Numbered from the stretch's first letter, positions 25,711 to 36,470 are shown. The stretch is 64,000 nucleotides of DNA from Punica granatum (GCF_007655135.1 NC_045133.1:22789845-22853844); one strand, 5' to 3'. The notes: generated by a model from the letters alone, not told the origin. Translations and numbers: made by a program.

Positions 25711-26340
25711 CAAAATAAATTAATAATTATAATGATGACCATTTTGTTTATATAAAAGTGGTTTATGAATCAATAAATAAGATTTAAGATACATATTAAC
25801 CCTCCGACCAACCTTACGCGTACAAGAATACTTTAGCATCTCTACACAAATACGAGGATCAAATTTGATATTTCATTTTTTATTCACGGAGTCCACAATT
25901 TAATAAACGTCATCGGGCAATTGTGGGGGAGATTATGGAGGCGACATGGTAGTGAGATTTTTTCCCCATTTTTTTTAACTGTCAACACAAACTATTTGTT
26001 AAACAACATTTCTATAATAATTATGCATGAAAACAATCAATTGGGTCCCTCAAATTGTCAATTTAATTGATTTTATGATTTAATAATCCAAAATCAGATT
26101 TTAGTAATTAAATTTAATAACTCTGAAAAATTTAGAATAAATATAAATATTTTAGGCACTTCATATTATTATATTATTCTATGAATGAATATAAGAGAAT
26201 ATATTATCTTGACAGATGTAGTTGAATTATCTTAAAAAATGGCATCCCGCGGTATTGCTGCGAGTATTCACCTAGAAAGTAAGTAAAGCAAATAAAAGAA
26301 AGGAAGAAAGTTGATGTTGTGACAAGTGTCCCTAATATGG
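23716..26340. other. AT-rich intergenic with microsatellites
   Basis: No gene is supported. (TA)n tracts lie near 24909-24935 and 25679-25709, and (ATAG)n near 24978-25003. 24400-24480 and 24500-24560 are diverged direct copies (shared TTAGGTACTAATTT and AAATGCAT words). Confidence 0.6.
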
Positions 26341-26344
26341 AAGA

Positions 26345-26800
26345 ATTTTATGAGGCGTTTGGTTTCAGAGTTAAAGTAACTTTGATTTTGATTGTGAAAA
26401 AAGACAAATGTTGTATAGTGTGTTGAGTTAAAGTTAAAGTTGACTTGGAAAATGTGTATTTTTGTTGTGTAGTGGGTTGAGTTAAAGTTAAAGTTAAAGT
26501 TTTTGTGATTTTAACCCTGAAAACAAACGGGCCATTAATTTTACTTTATTTTTTTTTATTTTTTTCTCAATTCGATAATACAATCATAACTTTTTTATCT
26601 TTTTCTTTAAATTATCTCTCATATATTTTCTTATTTATTATCTAAAATAATTTTTTAATACTAAATTCTCTCAATTATTCAACACTTTTTTTCTCAATTT
26701 TAATATTTTTTTCCTCAATTCAACAATATAATCATTATATTTTTATCTTTTTCTTCAAATTTTCTCATATATTTTTCCCAACTGCTTTTATCTTCATCTC
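26345..26800. repeat. Dispersed AT-rich repeat, GTTTGGT-ended
   Basis: It starts near GGCGTTTGGTTTCAGAG and contains repeated GAGTTAAAGTTAAAG words, then a T-rich stretch with ACAATCAT.ACTTTTTT words that recur at 50171-50400 and 57300-57595. A GTTTGGT-type end in the opposite orientation occurs near 28470-28478, so this may be the left part of a larger element interrupted by the foldback element at 26813. Confidence 0.45.
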
Positions 26801-26812
26801 CTTAAATTAAAT

Positions 26813-27667
26813 TGAAAAAAAGTACAAAAACCCTCATTGTGGTTTGAGGTCTAGACAAATTACACCATGTGTTTTTGTTATGGACAATTAGCCCCCATGT
26901 GGTGTACTCCGTTAGATATAGGAGGTTACGACGGTATTTTTTTTTTCCATTTTCAGTCGTCAATGTTTAGCATTTTAATCATTTTGGTTCTAAATCTTTT
27001 TCTTTTATCATTCCTACCTTCAACTTTTCATTTTGTTTCATTTTAGTCCTATAAAGAAAATCGAAAGGAAATAAGGGGTCGGGATCACTGATTAGCAGCC
27101 CCAACCCCGAATCAACCAGGGACCTCCGACTCAGAGTCCCCGATTGATTCGGGGTTGGGGCCGCCAATCAACAACCCAGACTCTTCCACCGAGGTCGCCG
27201 GTACCCACAGAGGACGCCGGCGACCACGGTGGAGCGGCGGCCCCAACCCCAAATCCACCGAGGATAGTAGGAAGTCCCCGATCGATTCGGGATTAGGACC
27301 GCCAATCGGCGACCCCGACCCCTCCACCGAGGTCGCCAACCTCCTCCGTGGGTATCGACAACCTTGGTGGAGGGGGAGGGGTCGTTCATTGACGGCCCCG
27401 ACCCCTCATTCACTTTCGATTTTCTTTGTAGGACTAAAATGAAACAAAACGAAAAGTTAAGGATATGAATGATAAAAGAAAAAAGATTTAGAACCAAAAT
27501 GATTAAAAGACTAAAGATTAAGGACTGAAAATGAAAAAAAAAACTAACGTAGTAACCCCATATGTCTAGCGGAGTATACCACAGGGGGCTAATTGTCCCT
27601 AACAAAAACACATTGTGCGATTTGTCTTGACCCCAAACCACAATAGGATTTTTGTACTTTTCCCATG
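26813..27667. mobile_element. Mutator-like foldback element, 855 bp, GC-rich core
   Basis: Long inverted terminal arms (left AAGTACAAAAACC.., right ..TTTTTGTACTTTT) enclose a GC-rich core. The flanks are 9-bp AAATTAAAT at 26804-26812 and 27668-27676, pointing to the Mutator superfamily. The core (about 27070-27420) holds imperfect direct and inverted copies of motifs such as CCACCGAGGTCGCC and CCCCAACCCC, giving open frames on both strands that I treat as non-coding. No transposase. Confidence 0.82.
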
Positions 27668-27799
27668 AAATTAAATCAAACTTAATTTCGTTATGAAACA
27701 CAATGTTGATGGTTTGTCTGGTGACGAAGTTAAACTGAGTTTAACTTCACTACAAACCCTTAAAATTTGAAAACAACCCAGACTTTTTAATATTTTTTA

Positions 27800-28310
27800 A
27801 AATGTGCCCCCACCTCCTTCTCTCCTCTACTGTTCATTTTCTTCCTCCATGTCCATCTCTCGTCCATTGTTCATCTTCTCTCTCATCTTGGCCATCAAGA
27901 AATTTCAGAGCTTTCGATTCGACCCAGAAAGATCAATTCTTGATTCTCGGCAATCAATCATGGACTCGAGCTCCCACGCGATTCCCTTCGCGGAGTTCTC
28001 GAAGGACGTTCAGCTCTGCATCCTCTCCTTTCTCTCACTCCCGAAGATCGCCACCTTCACCTGCACCTCGAAGAGCCCTCTCCCTCTACAAAGGTCGTCC
28101 TTCGCCAGCCCAGGTCGTCCTCCGCTGCCTCACCGCCGACTCTCTTGTTCTTCGCATGGGGACCCTCGTTTCTCGAGGGCTCGAGGGTCTCCCCCTCCGA
28201 AGAAGGCATCTATGGCGTCGTCAAGTAGCCATGTGGTTATCCCTCTCCCAAGCGACAAGGCCGTGAAATTCCTCGACCAATATGGGAAAAGTAACGGGTG
28301 AGATAGGGAT
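27800..28310 (+). pseudogene. F-box protein gene fragment (5' part), frameshifted
   Basis: A pyrimidine-rich leader is followed by an ATG at 27960-27962 and an F-box-like stretch including FSKDVQLCILSFLSLP and CTSK. F-box proteins bind SKP1 in SCF ubiquitin ligases through this N-terminal domain. After the Lys codon at 28071-28073 the coding sense continues in the next frame (RALSLY..), so one frameshift is apparent. Nothing like the substrate-binding C-terminal part follows. The residues resemble the type in which the F-box opens the protein; I do not name an orthologue. It sits against a nest of transposons, so capture by an element is plausible. Confidence 0.6.
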
Positions 28311-28807
28311 TCAATCAGACTACGTGGAGATGGGACGAAGAGCAACAGAGAGAGTCGAGGAGAGAGATGAGTGGAGAGAGAATGGTACGGCATTTTTTGA
28401 AAAAAAATTATGGGTCAATTTTTAATTTTTAAAAATTTAAAATCAAATCGTACTTTACTCCGTTACCAAACACAACTTCAAATTTTAACTTAATTTTATG
28501 ATATTTGATCTATTCCAAGAATATTAATCAGTTGTAAATTTTATGCAATTTTCAAAGAATACATAAAATTCTTAAGCATGATGGATTTGTCAACAATATA
28601 AATAATCTATAAATAAACTTTTGGTATTGATTATAACATAGCAATTAAATTGTAACGCGCAATAAACATGCGGAGCAAATAAAGATCATTTTTTAAAATA
28701 AAATCAGATTTTCAACTTAATCAAATAGATTACATTTACTGAAAATTTAATTTATTTTGTAAAATATTATGCGATAAGAAAGAAATACTGAAGTGATAAA
28801 ATTACGT
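28311..28807. other. Intergenic between F-box fragment and next element
   Basis: AT-rich. An inverted GTTTGGT-type end lies near 28470-28478. No gene seen. Confidence 0.5.
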
Positions 28808-28816
28808 TTTATTTAA

Positions 28817-29294
28817 GGGGTAATTACACTGGTGGTCCAAAAAGTTTCACTAATGTATTAAGTTGGTCCAAAAAAAAATTTTTACTACTTGATGGTACAA
28901 AATGTTTCAAAAGTGTAACATGATAGTACAAATCATTATCTCACCATTGACACCGTCAAGCGAAGCTGACGTGGCCGAAACGTGACCGACACGTGGCTCT
29001 GATATGTTTTTAGGAGTTGGTGGAACATTACATAATGGTTCAAACTCTTTTGAAGTTATCACTTAATGGTCCAAAATGTTTTACAGATGTAACATAATAG
29101 TACAAAATATTTCTTTAATTAACTTAAAGGTCCACCCATGTCAATGGCGAGATGATGACGTCAATGGCAAGATAACGGTTTGTACTATTATGTTACAACT
29201 TTGAAACATTTTGTACCATCAAGTAGCAAAAAAAACTTTTTAGACCAATCTGATACATTATTAAAACTTTTTGGACCACCAGTGTAATTTACCC
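28817..29294. mobile_element. Mutator-like non-autonomous element, 478 bp
   Basis: Ends GGGGTAATTACACTGGTGGT.. and ..ACCACCAGTGTAATTTACCC are inverted repeats with arms over 100 bp. Perfect 9-bp target duplication TTTATTTAA at 28808-28816 and 29295-29303. The interior carries TGACGTGG, ACACGTGG and internal repeats of ATGGTCCAAA words. No coding capacity. Confidence 0.92.
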
Positions 29295-29303
29295 TTTATT
29301 TAA

Positions 29304-29833
29304 AAATAAATGAAGTAATGGGTGGCTTAGGCTTTTTTATGGGAAAGCTGAGGACAACATATTTTTTTCGGCCGATGAGGAGAAAAGGCGAAAGAACATT
29401 ATATGGGGTAAAAAAAAAAAGAGGATAAAATGGGTTGGCATTAGCAAATCGTGGGGGATTGATCTTGGTGCCAGCGCCTAATGATCTTGCTTTTCCACTA
29501 CACCGAATTTATTTTCTTGTCATTGCCTCTCCTTGTACAATGTTAGAGAGTTTCAAAATTTAAAAAAAAAAAGGCAAAAATATGTGGGCTTGACAGGTGT
29601 CCTACTGAACAATTGATTTAGTTTTATTTTATGATTTGCTTTATTTACTTATATTATGTTTCAATTTTATGCATTATTTGATTAATTGCATATTTGGTTG
29701 AGTTGGCACAAGAAGATTATGCCTTTTAAAAAAAATAAATGCAGGCCCACGGTTAAAATCTCACCTCAACCTTATAATGCCATGTTTATATTTTTCCTTT
29801 TTTGAATGAGTCCCATTTATATTTTTCAATCCA
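29304..29833. other. Intergenic between Mutator-like elements
   Basis: AT-rich with A-runs near 29410 and 29562. No gene seen. Confidence 0.5.
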
Positions 29834-29842
29834 ATAAAAACT

Positions 29843-31069
29843 AGAGGCCACTAACACTTTAGTCCTCGAATTGTTCAATTGCTACCACTTGACTACCTGA
29901 ATTTTCAAAATGAGGAATTTGATCCCTCAATTTCAATTCCGTCTAACAGTTTGATCCTGACGTCAAATTGTTGAACGGAAATGTGACGTGGAAGCTGAGT
30001 TGGCAGATGTGGCGTCAAATTTGTGCCATGTCCTAACTAAAATGACGTCATTTTGCTTTCCGAACACTAAAAAACAAAACAACGTCGTGCAACGTCAACC
30101 TGCAAACCGGTCGGACCCAAGACGACGTCGTGCTGCTTCAGTCGATCCGGACCTAAAATGACGCCATGCTACCTCAGTCGATCTTCTTCCTCGCAAAATC
30201 CTAATTTCCGCAATCGGATCCTCAATTCCCAAATTCCATTTGAAACCCTAATCCCCAAATTCCCAAATTCCTCCAATCCAACCGAAAATCCTAAGCCCCA
30301 AATTTCCGTAAATCCTCCAATCGAATCCCAAAATCATCAAATTGATTATTGTCAAGAGATCGGTCAGTTTTTCCGAGGAGAAATTAGCTGACGGGTCGAA
30401 GCCGATGAGCTTGTTCAGCTTAGTACTGATGGAGGGAGGAGGCTTCGAATGGGGAGGTCGAGGAGGCGCTTCAAAAGGTTGAGGATGTTGTGAAGGAAGA
30501 TGTTGAGTATGTGGTTGATTCAGTGAAAGAGCTGGTGAAGGAGTTGATGCATGCAGAATTCGAGCCAGCGACAAAGGAAAGTGAAGATCGGAAGGACGCA
30601 AGCTCGAGCAGCAGCTCCGATGAAGACAAGGAAGAGAACCCAAGAGAGGATAACACTGAAAATGCTAGCCCTGTTGCAGCTGTAGAGGAGACGGTCGAGG
30701 GAAGACTGAGGATTTACGGTTTCATTCGTAAGAAGACTGAGGGAAGAACGAAGCCGACGTCGTTTTTCGTTCTTGGGTCTACAGGTTGCCAAACAACAAC
30801 GTTTTTGTATGGGGAGTGAGGACGGCACGGCGTCGTTTTTGTTTTTGGGTGTGCAGGAAGTAAAACGACGTCGTTTCGGTAAGGACGCATAAATTTGACG
30901 CCGTTTGTCCCAACTCAGCTTCCATGTCAGATTTCCGTTCAGGCACTTGACATTAAGACCAAATTGTTAGACGGAACTGAAATTGAGGGATCAAATTCCT
31001 ATTTTTGAAAATTCAGGTAGTCGAGTGGTGGCTATTGAATAATTTGAGGACTAAACTGTTAGTGGTCTC
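29843..31069. mobile_element. Mutator-like element, 1.23 kb, with subterminal ACGT repeats and gene-like core
   Basis: Terminal inverted repeats of roughly 150 bp (left GAGGCCACTAACACTTTAG.., right the inverse of GAGACCACTAACAGTTTAG). 9-bp duplication ATAAAAACT at 29834-29842 and 31070-31078. Inside each arm lie several copies of a GACGTCGTTTT-like motif. The core (about 30180-30820) is less AT-rich and includes an open frame, so this may be a Pack-MULE carrying a host gene piece. Confidence 0.88.
30490..30819 (+). CDS. Hypothetical acidic protein frame inside Mutator-like element
   Basis: Open frame of 109 codons from an alternative upstream codon; in-frame ATGs include 30547. Residues 1-25 look helical (VVDSVKELVKELMHAEFEP), followed by a Ser/Asp/Glu-rich stretch (DASSSSSSDEDKEENPRED) and a C-terminus read from the element's subterminal repeats. 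It could be a captured exon of a host gene running into transposon sequence. I recognise no family. The opposite strand is also open over part of it, so coding status is doubtful. Confidence 0.3.
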   Translation: MKEDVEYVVDSVKELVKELMHAEFEPATKESEDRKDASSSSSSDEDKEENPREDNTENASPVAAVEETVEGRLRIYGFIRKKTEGRTKPTSFFVLGSTGCQTTTFLYGE

Positions 31070-31158
31070 ATAAAAACTTATCATGCATTCTATATGAAAA
31101 AATTTACATACTTTTTAATTAAACATTTATAAATATATTTTTAATAATTTATTTGGAT

Positions 31159-33163
31159 CAGTGTTATCTGAACCGGACCAGACCGGGTGGTTCGACCGGT
31201 CGGACCGGAAATCGGACCCTTGTCCGATCCGGTTAGCTTAAAAACCGAAAATGCACAAATAAACCGGTGACCCCTAAAAACCGGCCGATTTTTAGGTAAA
31301 CCCATCGAACCCATTCGAACCGGCCGATTTCGTGGGTTCATAATTTTTAAAGGAAATTTGAATTTCCTAACCCGAAACCGAAAAGCTCAATTGAATCATC
31401 AAATCAAAATCGATTGAAACGGTGAAACATGAAAGTGAAACCCTAGTCTTCTTCTTCTTCATCTTCACTCCAGTCTTCTTCTTCTTCATCGTCGCTCATC
31501 ATCAGTCAGTGATTTCTGCTAGAGTCCGAGCTTCCTCTTCTCCTTCTGTCTCTTCTCGGCTTCTCCTCGTCCAGACGTAGCAAAGCGACGACCCGGGAAC
31601 GAATTCCTCACCGGCAGGGGAACAGGAGACGGCCATGTCGAGGCACATCAGCTCCTGAAACGGCAAGGGGCCAGAGTCCAGACGTAGCAGAGCTTCCTCT
31701 TCCTTTTCTCCTTCGAGGCATATCTTGACCTGAAAAGGTAAGCTTTGCTTGCGGTGACTAGGGCAAAAGGATGCTTGAAATGAATGACTGGGACAAATTT
31801 AAGATTTGTCTCTCTCTATAATTGGTAAAGTGGAAAGGGACATGAATGTCTCTAGGCTCTTCCTGCTCATGTGGGTAGCAAGGACCTCATTGCTCCCAGC
31901 TATTATGATTCTCGCCAATGCCAAAGCAGAGCCTGCTGTTTTCTCCATTGAAACTTTGCTATAGAGAAATGATATATGTCTGTTGAAGCTTGTGCTGTCT
32001 CTGTCTGCTGAAAGTGTAATGGGTGGTTCCATCTTTCTTTCGCGAAATTATGGGTTCATTCTGCTAATACTGGACAATTGCGCAGGAAATGGGAGGATTC
32101 TTCGAATTTTTAATGAAGATTCTCGTGGATGTGCTTGTTTGAAACTCTGAACTTTGGCCTGAACATATACAACTGAGTTGAATTATTGAAGTTCGTGGTC
32201 TGTATAGTGATGAGTGCTTTTCCAGACAGAACCAAAAAGACACTTCTTTTTTTGTTGTATTGACCTCCTAGAGAACCTTTTGTTTCATCTAAAATCTGCA
32301 TATCGTGGGTGGAAGATAATTTCTGCTTGAACTTCACTGTTTGACTTTGATTCTACCCTTTTATTGAGATCCTGATGGTGCAGGGAAGAAAAGCGATCGC
32401 GAGTTTGAGAGATAGAGAGAAAAGGGGCGAGCGAGAGATCGATCGATCGATCAGAAAGAAAAAGGTCAGTGAACGAGTGATTTATTGGAGAAATTTTATC
32501 TTTTAATTCTGCCCTTAACCTTTTTTTAAGCTGTAGTTTGCAAACGAATCGGATTGACAGGGATGGAGGCAACGGTGAGTTTGATTTGGTACATATTTGA
32601 TGAAATGCCCGTGTGTGAGAAAGAGGTGTTGTCGGTTACATGTGAGAAAGAGGTGTTGTCGCTGCCTACACTCGTGCCTCAATGGAGCGGAAGCTTGTGG
32701 TGAGTCCCTATCCCTTGTCCATTGTTCACTGCTGTCTAGGAGGTGGTCATTTTTCAGGTAATAGGAATTGGCAGCAATATAGGTGAAGATCTCAGTTTGT
32801 TGTACTACTTTTAGAAGTTCATTATGCGGAGGAAATGGGGAGGTGGTCCCTCTTCTGGTTTTTTCTCGAGTTGTAAGCTAGACTCTTGGCTAGATGTGTT
32901 TCGGTTTGGACAAATGTAGAGGTTTATCTCATCGATCTGATATGGAATTAAATTGATTATTTATTTATAAAAATTATTGTTGAGTAATTTCATAATTTAT
33001 ATTACTGTTTTTTGGTATTTTATATTATTTTCTTAAAATAATAAATTTTTATTTATTTTATAATAAACAAGCAGTCCGACCCATCGAACTCCCGGTTGAA
33101 CCCATAAACCCATGAACCCATAACTCGGGCGGTTCAATGTCCGATCTGGTTCTAATAACACTG
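31159..33163. mobile_element. hAT-like non-autonomous element, 2.0 kb, with transcript-like interior
   Basis: The ends are CAGTGTTATCTGAACCGG and, inverted at the right, CAGTGTTATTAGAACC. The flanks ATTTGGAT (31151-31158) and ATTTGGAC (33164-33171) match at 7 of 8, fitting the 8-bp duplication and CAGTG-type ends of hAT elements. GGTTCGACCGG-like words lie near both ends in opposite orientation. The interior (about 31440-32750) looks like a plant 5' leader and first exons: CTT-rich tract, GAGAGAGA tract, ATG at 32562-32564 closely followed by a GT donor. No hAT transposase frame is present. Confidence 0.75.
31430..32750 (+). other. Captured host 5'-leader-like sequence inside the hAT-like element
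   Basis: CT-rich stretches (31447-31570), GC-richer sequence, and GGATGGAGGCAACGGTGAG (from 32560) reading as a start codon plus three codons before a consensus donor suggest the 5' end of a host transcription unit. Two near-identical phrases (CCAGACGTAGCA near 31573 and 31678; GTGAGAAAGAGGTGTTGTCG near 32615 and 32642) show internal duplication. The gene of origin is not identified. Confidence 0.4.
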
Positions 33164-33171
33164 ATTTGGAC

Positions 33172-35092
33172 TGAGATCTAAATCAGAATAAGGAAGAAAT
33201 ATTAACCGCCATACATATCTTATACATTTTATGTGAAAGGGGAGGAAATCTATAACAAAAAGTGTAATCCAATATATTTTGAAATTAATATTTAAAAGAT
33301 AGACTAGATTAAAGATCGAATGAGTGTTCTGCGAGATAAAGAATTTCATGAGCACACTTAATCCAATTTTCGAGTATTTTCTTTTTGTTGTAGAAGTTTA
33401 TGTCTTCAAATTAATTTTCTATCCTTAAAAAAGTATTAATCATATACAAAAGTTTAGTTGTTATTAAGTAAAACATTAACCCTTGTCCATCGGGTTCAAG
33501 AGCATTAAACCTCGTCCATCAGGATCTGGGAGCAAGTACGAGCCTTTTCTACACTTAGATGAGATCTTTTTGTCATTTTACTGTATGAGGATTATTAAAA
33601 AATTTTAACTCGATCCATATATAGAAACTTAAATGTGGCTTTGATTGGACAATAGTTGAAGATAAGTGGTTTTCTTTTCTCAAATGGGAGAGTGGGGTTA
33701 GAACCTCAATGATTGTTTACTATTTAATTGCATGTTAACTTTAATCTAATTATTCATAGTAATTAATGTAATAATTGTATTTTGGAGAAGTGAAAGTGAG
33801 ATCATATGAGAACTTTTTGCTTTATATATTAGTATATATTACATATTTAATTTGAGGAAACAAAATAGAATATATACGTCAGTCAGTAGGGCACAAGTGC
33901 TCATCATGTCATTAATAGTTGAGGGATAAATAGTTCATTTTCATAGATAAGAAATTATATATCAATAATCTAAATAGTAATTATTAGAGATTTAGATTAA
34001 TAGTTAACGCGCATTTTTCATAACTAGTTAAAACGTCACGTGCGTTACACGTGGTGTACATGCACATGAGTTGACCAAAATTGTGTTTAAAAATAAAATT
34101 ATGACGCTGACCTATGCGTGCACATATTATTAATTCAAGTGCATGAAATAGGGAAGAAAAAAGAATCATTTCACACCACAGATAGTCCCAAAAAATAACC
34201 TTGGGACAAAGGGCGATGTAATTATTATACTTTTGAGAGTGTCGAATCGTGTGCGCGCGCGCACACATATATATATAATTAAGCTAAATACACATATATT
34301 ATCTATTGTAGGTATTAAGTAGGCTCCTTAAGCTTGTACATCGAGAAGCCTCCGTTCATGCGATGTGAGTCTGCCACGTAAGATTTTCAAGCAATTCATC
34401 AACTCCTGGTTAAGCATCTCTTCATTTACTTTAATTTAATAACTTACCGAAAGTAATTAATAAAAAAATTAAAGAATGTGAAAAGTGAGCATAAGTTTAT
34501 TAATGTTGTAATGGTAGAAACTTGATTAATTATGTATATTGTCTTGTGTTTGAAACTTCACATTCAACTTTTCTTATTTTTGTTATTCTTTTCTTTCTCA
34601 TATTTTATTTTGAAAAAAAGACATTTTTGATCATATAGTTTTGGTCTTCAGTTAATTTTGCTCATATAATTTTCAAAAAAAAATCAATCCTATATATTTG
34701 GTCCACTAAACAGTGTTAGTCCGTCCGTGAATGAGCATTACGGAGTTACTGATGTGAAATTGATGTTGTTAATTTTGCCCACATAGTAATTTATTATTAA
34801 TTGTAAATTAAAATTATTTAAAAAGTAAAAAAATTAAAAATTAAAAAGAAATTAATTAATTAATTAATTAATTAAAAAAAATACCCTGAGGGGCTAGATG
34901 GTCGCCTAGAGGAGGGACTAGATCAGAGAGTCCCCCTTTTGGAACCCCTTCAAAGTGACACACATATTATATGTTCAATATTTTATATTGATATTGAACT
35001 TCTAAGATTCTAAGTTGCAAATATATAATTCATGTTACCACAAAATATATGAATTATCCTATTTTTTCAATATTAATAAGCGAAATATGTAT
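33172..35092. other. Intergenic, AT-rich; one possible single Mutator-like end
   Basis: No gene is supported. 34619-34760 reads like one terminal arm of a Mutator-like element (phrases such as AATTTTGCTCATATAATTTT), but no inverted partner was found. A short (TTAA)n tract lies at 34850-34874. Confidence 0.5.
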
Positions 35093-35101
35093 TATTTAAT
35101 A

Positions 35102-36461
35102 GGGAAAATAGTCCCATATAGCACAGTTTTTACCTTATTTTCACTTCATAACACGTTTTTAAAAATTATCACGATCTAGCACGAATCATCATTTCATTTC
35201 CGGATCTAGCACACCGTTAAACTCCGTCCAAAAATCGTTAAACACCGTTAAATGCCATTAAACTCCTTCTTCTTCCTCTTTCACGACTCTACTTCCCAAC
35301 TCCTCCAGTTCCACCGAATCTGCTTGACTGCTTCACAGAACATCGATTTCAGGACGTTAAGAGGGCCGGGGCCACAGCTATGGCGTCAAGGAGCTCAGGG
35401 AGGTCCGAGATAGGTAGCAACTGTTGAGGATGCTTGTGAGAGGGGCAGCTGATCGTCCCTGGTGATGATGGCTACTGTCAAGAAGAACCCGAGGGTGAGT
35501 TGAAGAATGGGAGGGAACACGAGTGAGTTGTGTTCTGAGATCTTGAAGATCTCTGACCAGAAGTCCTTGTATATGAACTCGATTGCTTCCAAGTGATTAT
35601 CGAACCGAGGCCGTCCATCGTACATCTAAGGCAAAAACCAACATTTATGGAACTAAATCCTTATTGAAGACCTAGATTAGCCAATAACTGCGAAATTCAA
35701 AGTAGTCAATACCGATGAAGTAACAAGCATCATAATTCAGGGGAAATCCTAGATTTCAAAAGCCAAATGACAAGTGAACGTAGATCTGACAACATGACAT
35801 AATACTACGCATGTCCTGTGCATTTTCGGACTGCTGCTGGAGCTAAGTGAAGAGAATTGAGCATCACAGGAAATACCGGAAAGTTGCAGTAAAAATAAGC
35901 AAACCGCTTGCATCAGGATCATGATACGAGATTGCGATCAATAATATGTTCAGTAAACAAAATCAATTTAAGCTCAGTATTGATCATCGCTCAAAGCGAC
36001 AGAAATGTCAAAGGCAAATGGCAAATTGACTTGCATCGGAACAGAAGTACACAAGATCCACACATCGCGGAAGAAACGAACGGTTTGTGAAAAGAAAAAC
36101 GAGGCACGATGCAAGAGAAGTAGAATTACCTCTCGGAGAGCTGGTGGCCGACTTGATAGCCAATGGCCTCGATTCTCCGGACGGCAAGCTCCGGCTTGTG
36201 GGCGTAGAAGCAGTTGCAGTACAAAGACACCATCTCGATGAGAAGGCCGTGGGAGGAGGAAATCAGTGGAATTGGAGGAGGGAAGCAAAGTCGTGAGGGA
36301 GGAGGAGGAAGAAGAAGGCGTTTAACTGTTTTTAGACGGAGTTTAACGGTGTGCTAGATCCGGTAATAAAATGATGATTCGTGTTAGATCGTAACAATTT
36401 TTAAAAATGTGTTAGGAAATAAAAATAAGGTAAAAACTGTGCTATATGAAGCTATTTTCTC
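35102..36461. mobile_element. Pack-MULE, 1.36 kb, carrying a TRAPP subunit gene fragment
   Basis: Terminal inverted arms exceed 100 bp: left GGGAAAATAGTCCCATATAG.., right inverse GAGAAAATAGCTTCATATAG... Both arms include GATCTAGCAC and CCGTTAAACTCCGTC. Perfect 9-bp duplication TATTTAATA at 35093-35101 and 36462-36470. Between the arms, on the minus strand, are two exons and the intron of a TRS33/TRAPPC6-type gene, then a further unidentified piece (about 35280-35550). No transposase. The elements fit the definition of a Pack-MULE: Mutator termini around host gene sequence. Confidence 0.88.
35560..36260 (-). pseudogene. TRAPP complex subunit (TRS33/TRAPPC6-type) gene fragment inside Pack-MULE
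   Basis: Minus-strand exon A (about 36256-36130) encodes EMVSLYCNCFYAHKPELAV and RRIEAIGYQVGHQLSER, then GTAATT as donor. Exon B (about 35626-35555, after a TTAG acceptor) encodes RPRFDNHLEAIEFIYKDFWS. These are the start of the Bet3-like TRAPP subunit Trs33/TRAPPC6, part of the vesicle-tethering complex at the Golgi. The intron (about 36129-35627) is retained, so capture was from DNA and not from a spliced transcript. Breaks: an extra stretch in exon A upstream of EMV shifts the frame, one base is missing at the start of exon B, and sequence after FWSEIFK leaves the family. The C-terminal two-thirds is absent. It cannot give a working subunit. Confidence 0.82.
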
Positions 36462-36470
36462 TATTTAATA

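Noticed and set aside
27155..27701. Long open frames on both strands in the Mutator-like core
   Set aside because: They arise from GC-rich nested repeats, one runs through the transposon terminus, and neither resembles a protein family.
26340..28500. ATTTTATGA near both 26348 and 28493 as a 9-bp target duplication of one large element
   Set aside because: On the right it sits about 15 bases beyond the inverted GTTTGGT end, so the ends do not line up; in AT-rich sequence this match may be chance.
34619..34970. Possible additional Mutator-like element
   Set aside because: Only one terminal-arm-like stretch was found and no inverted partner or 9-bp duplication.
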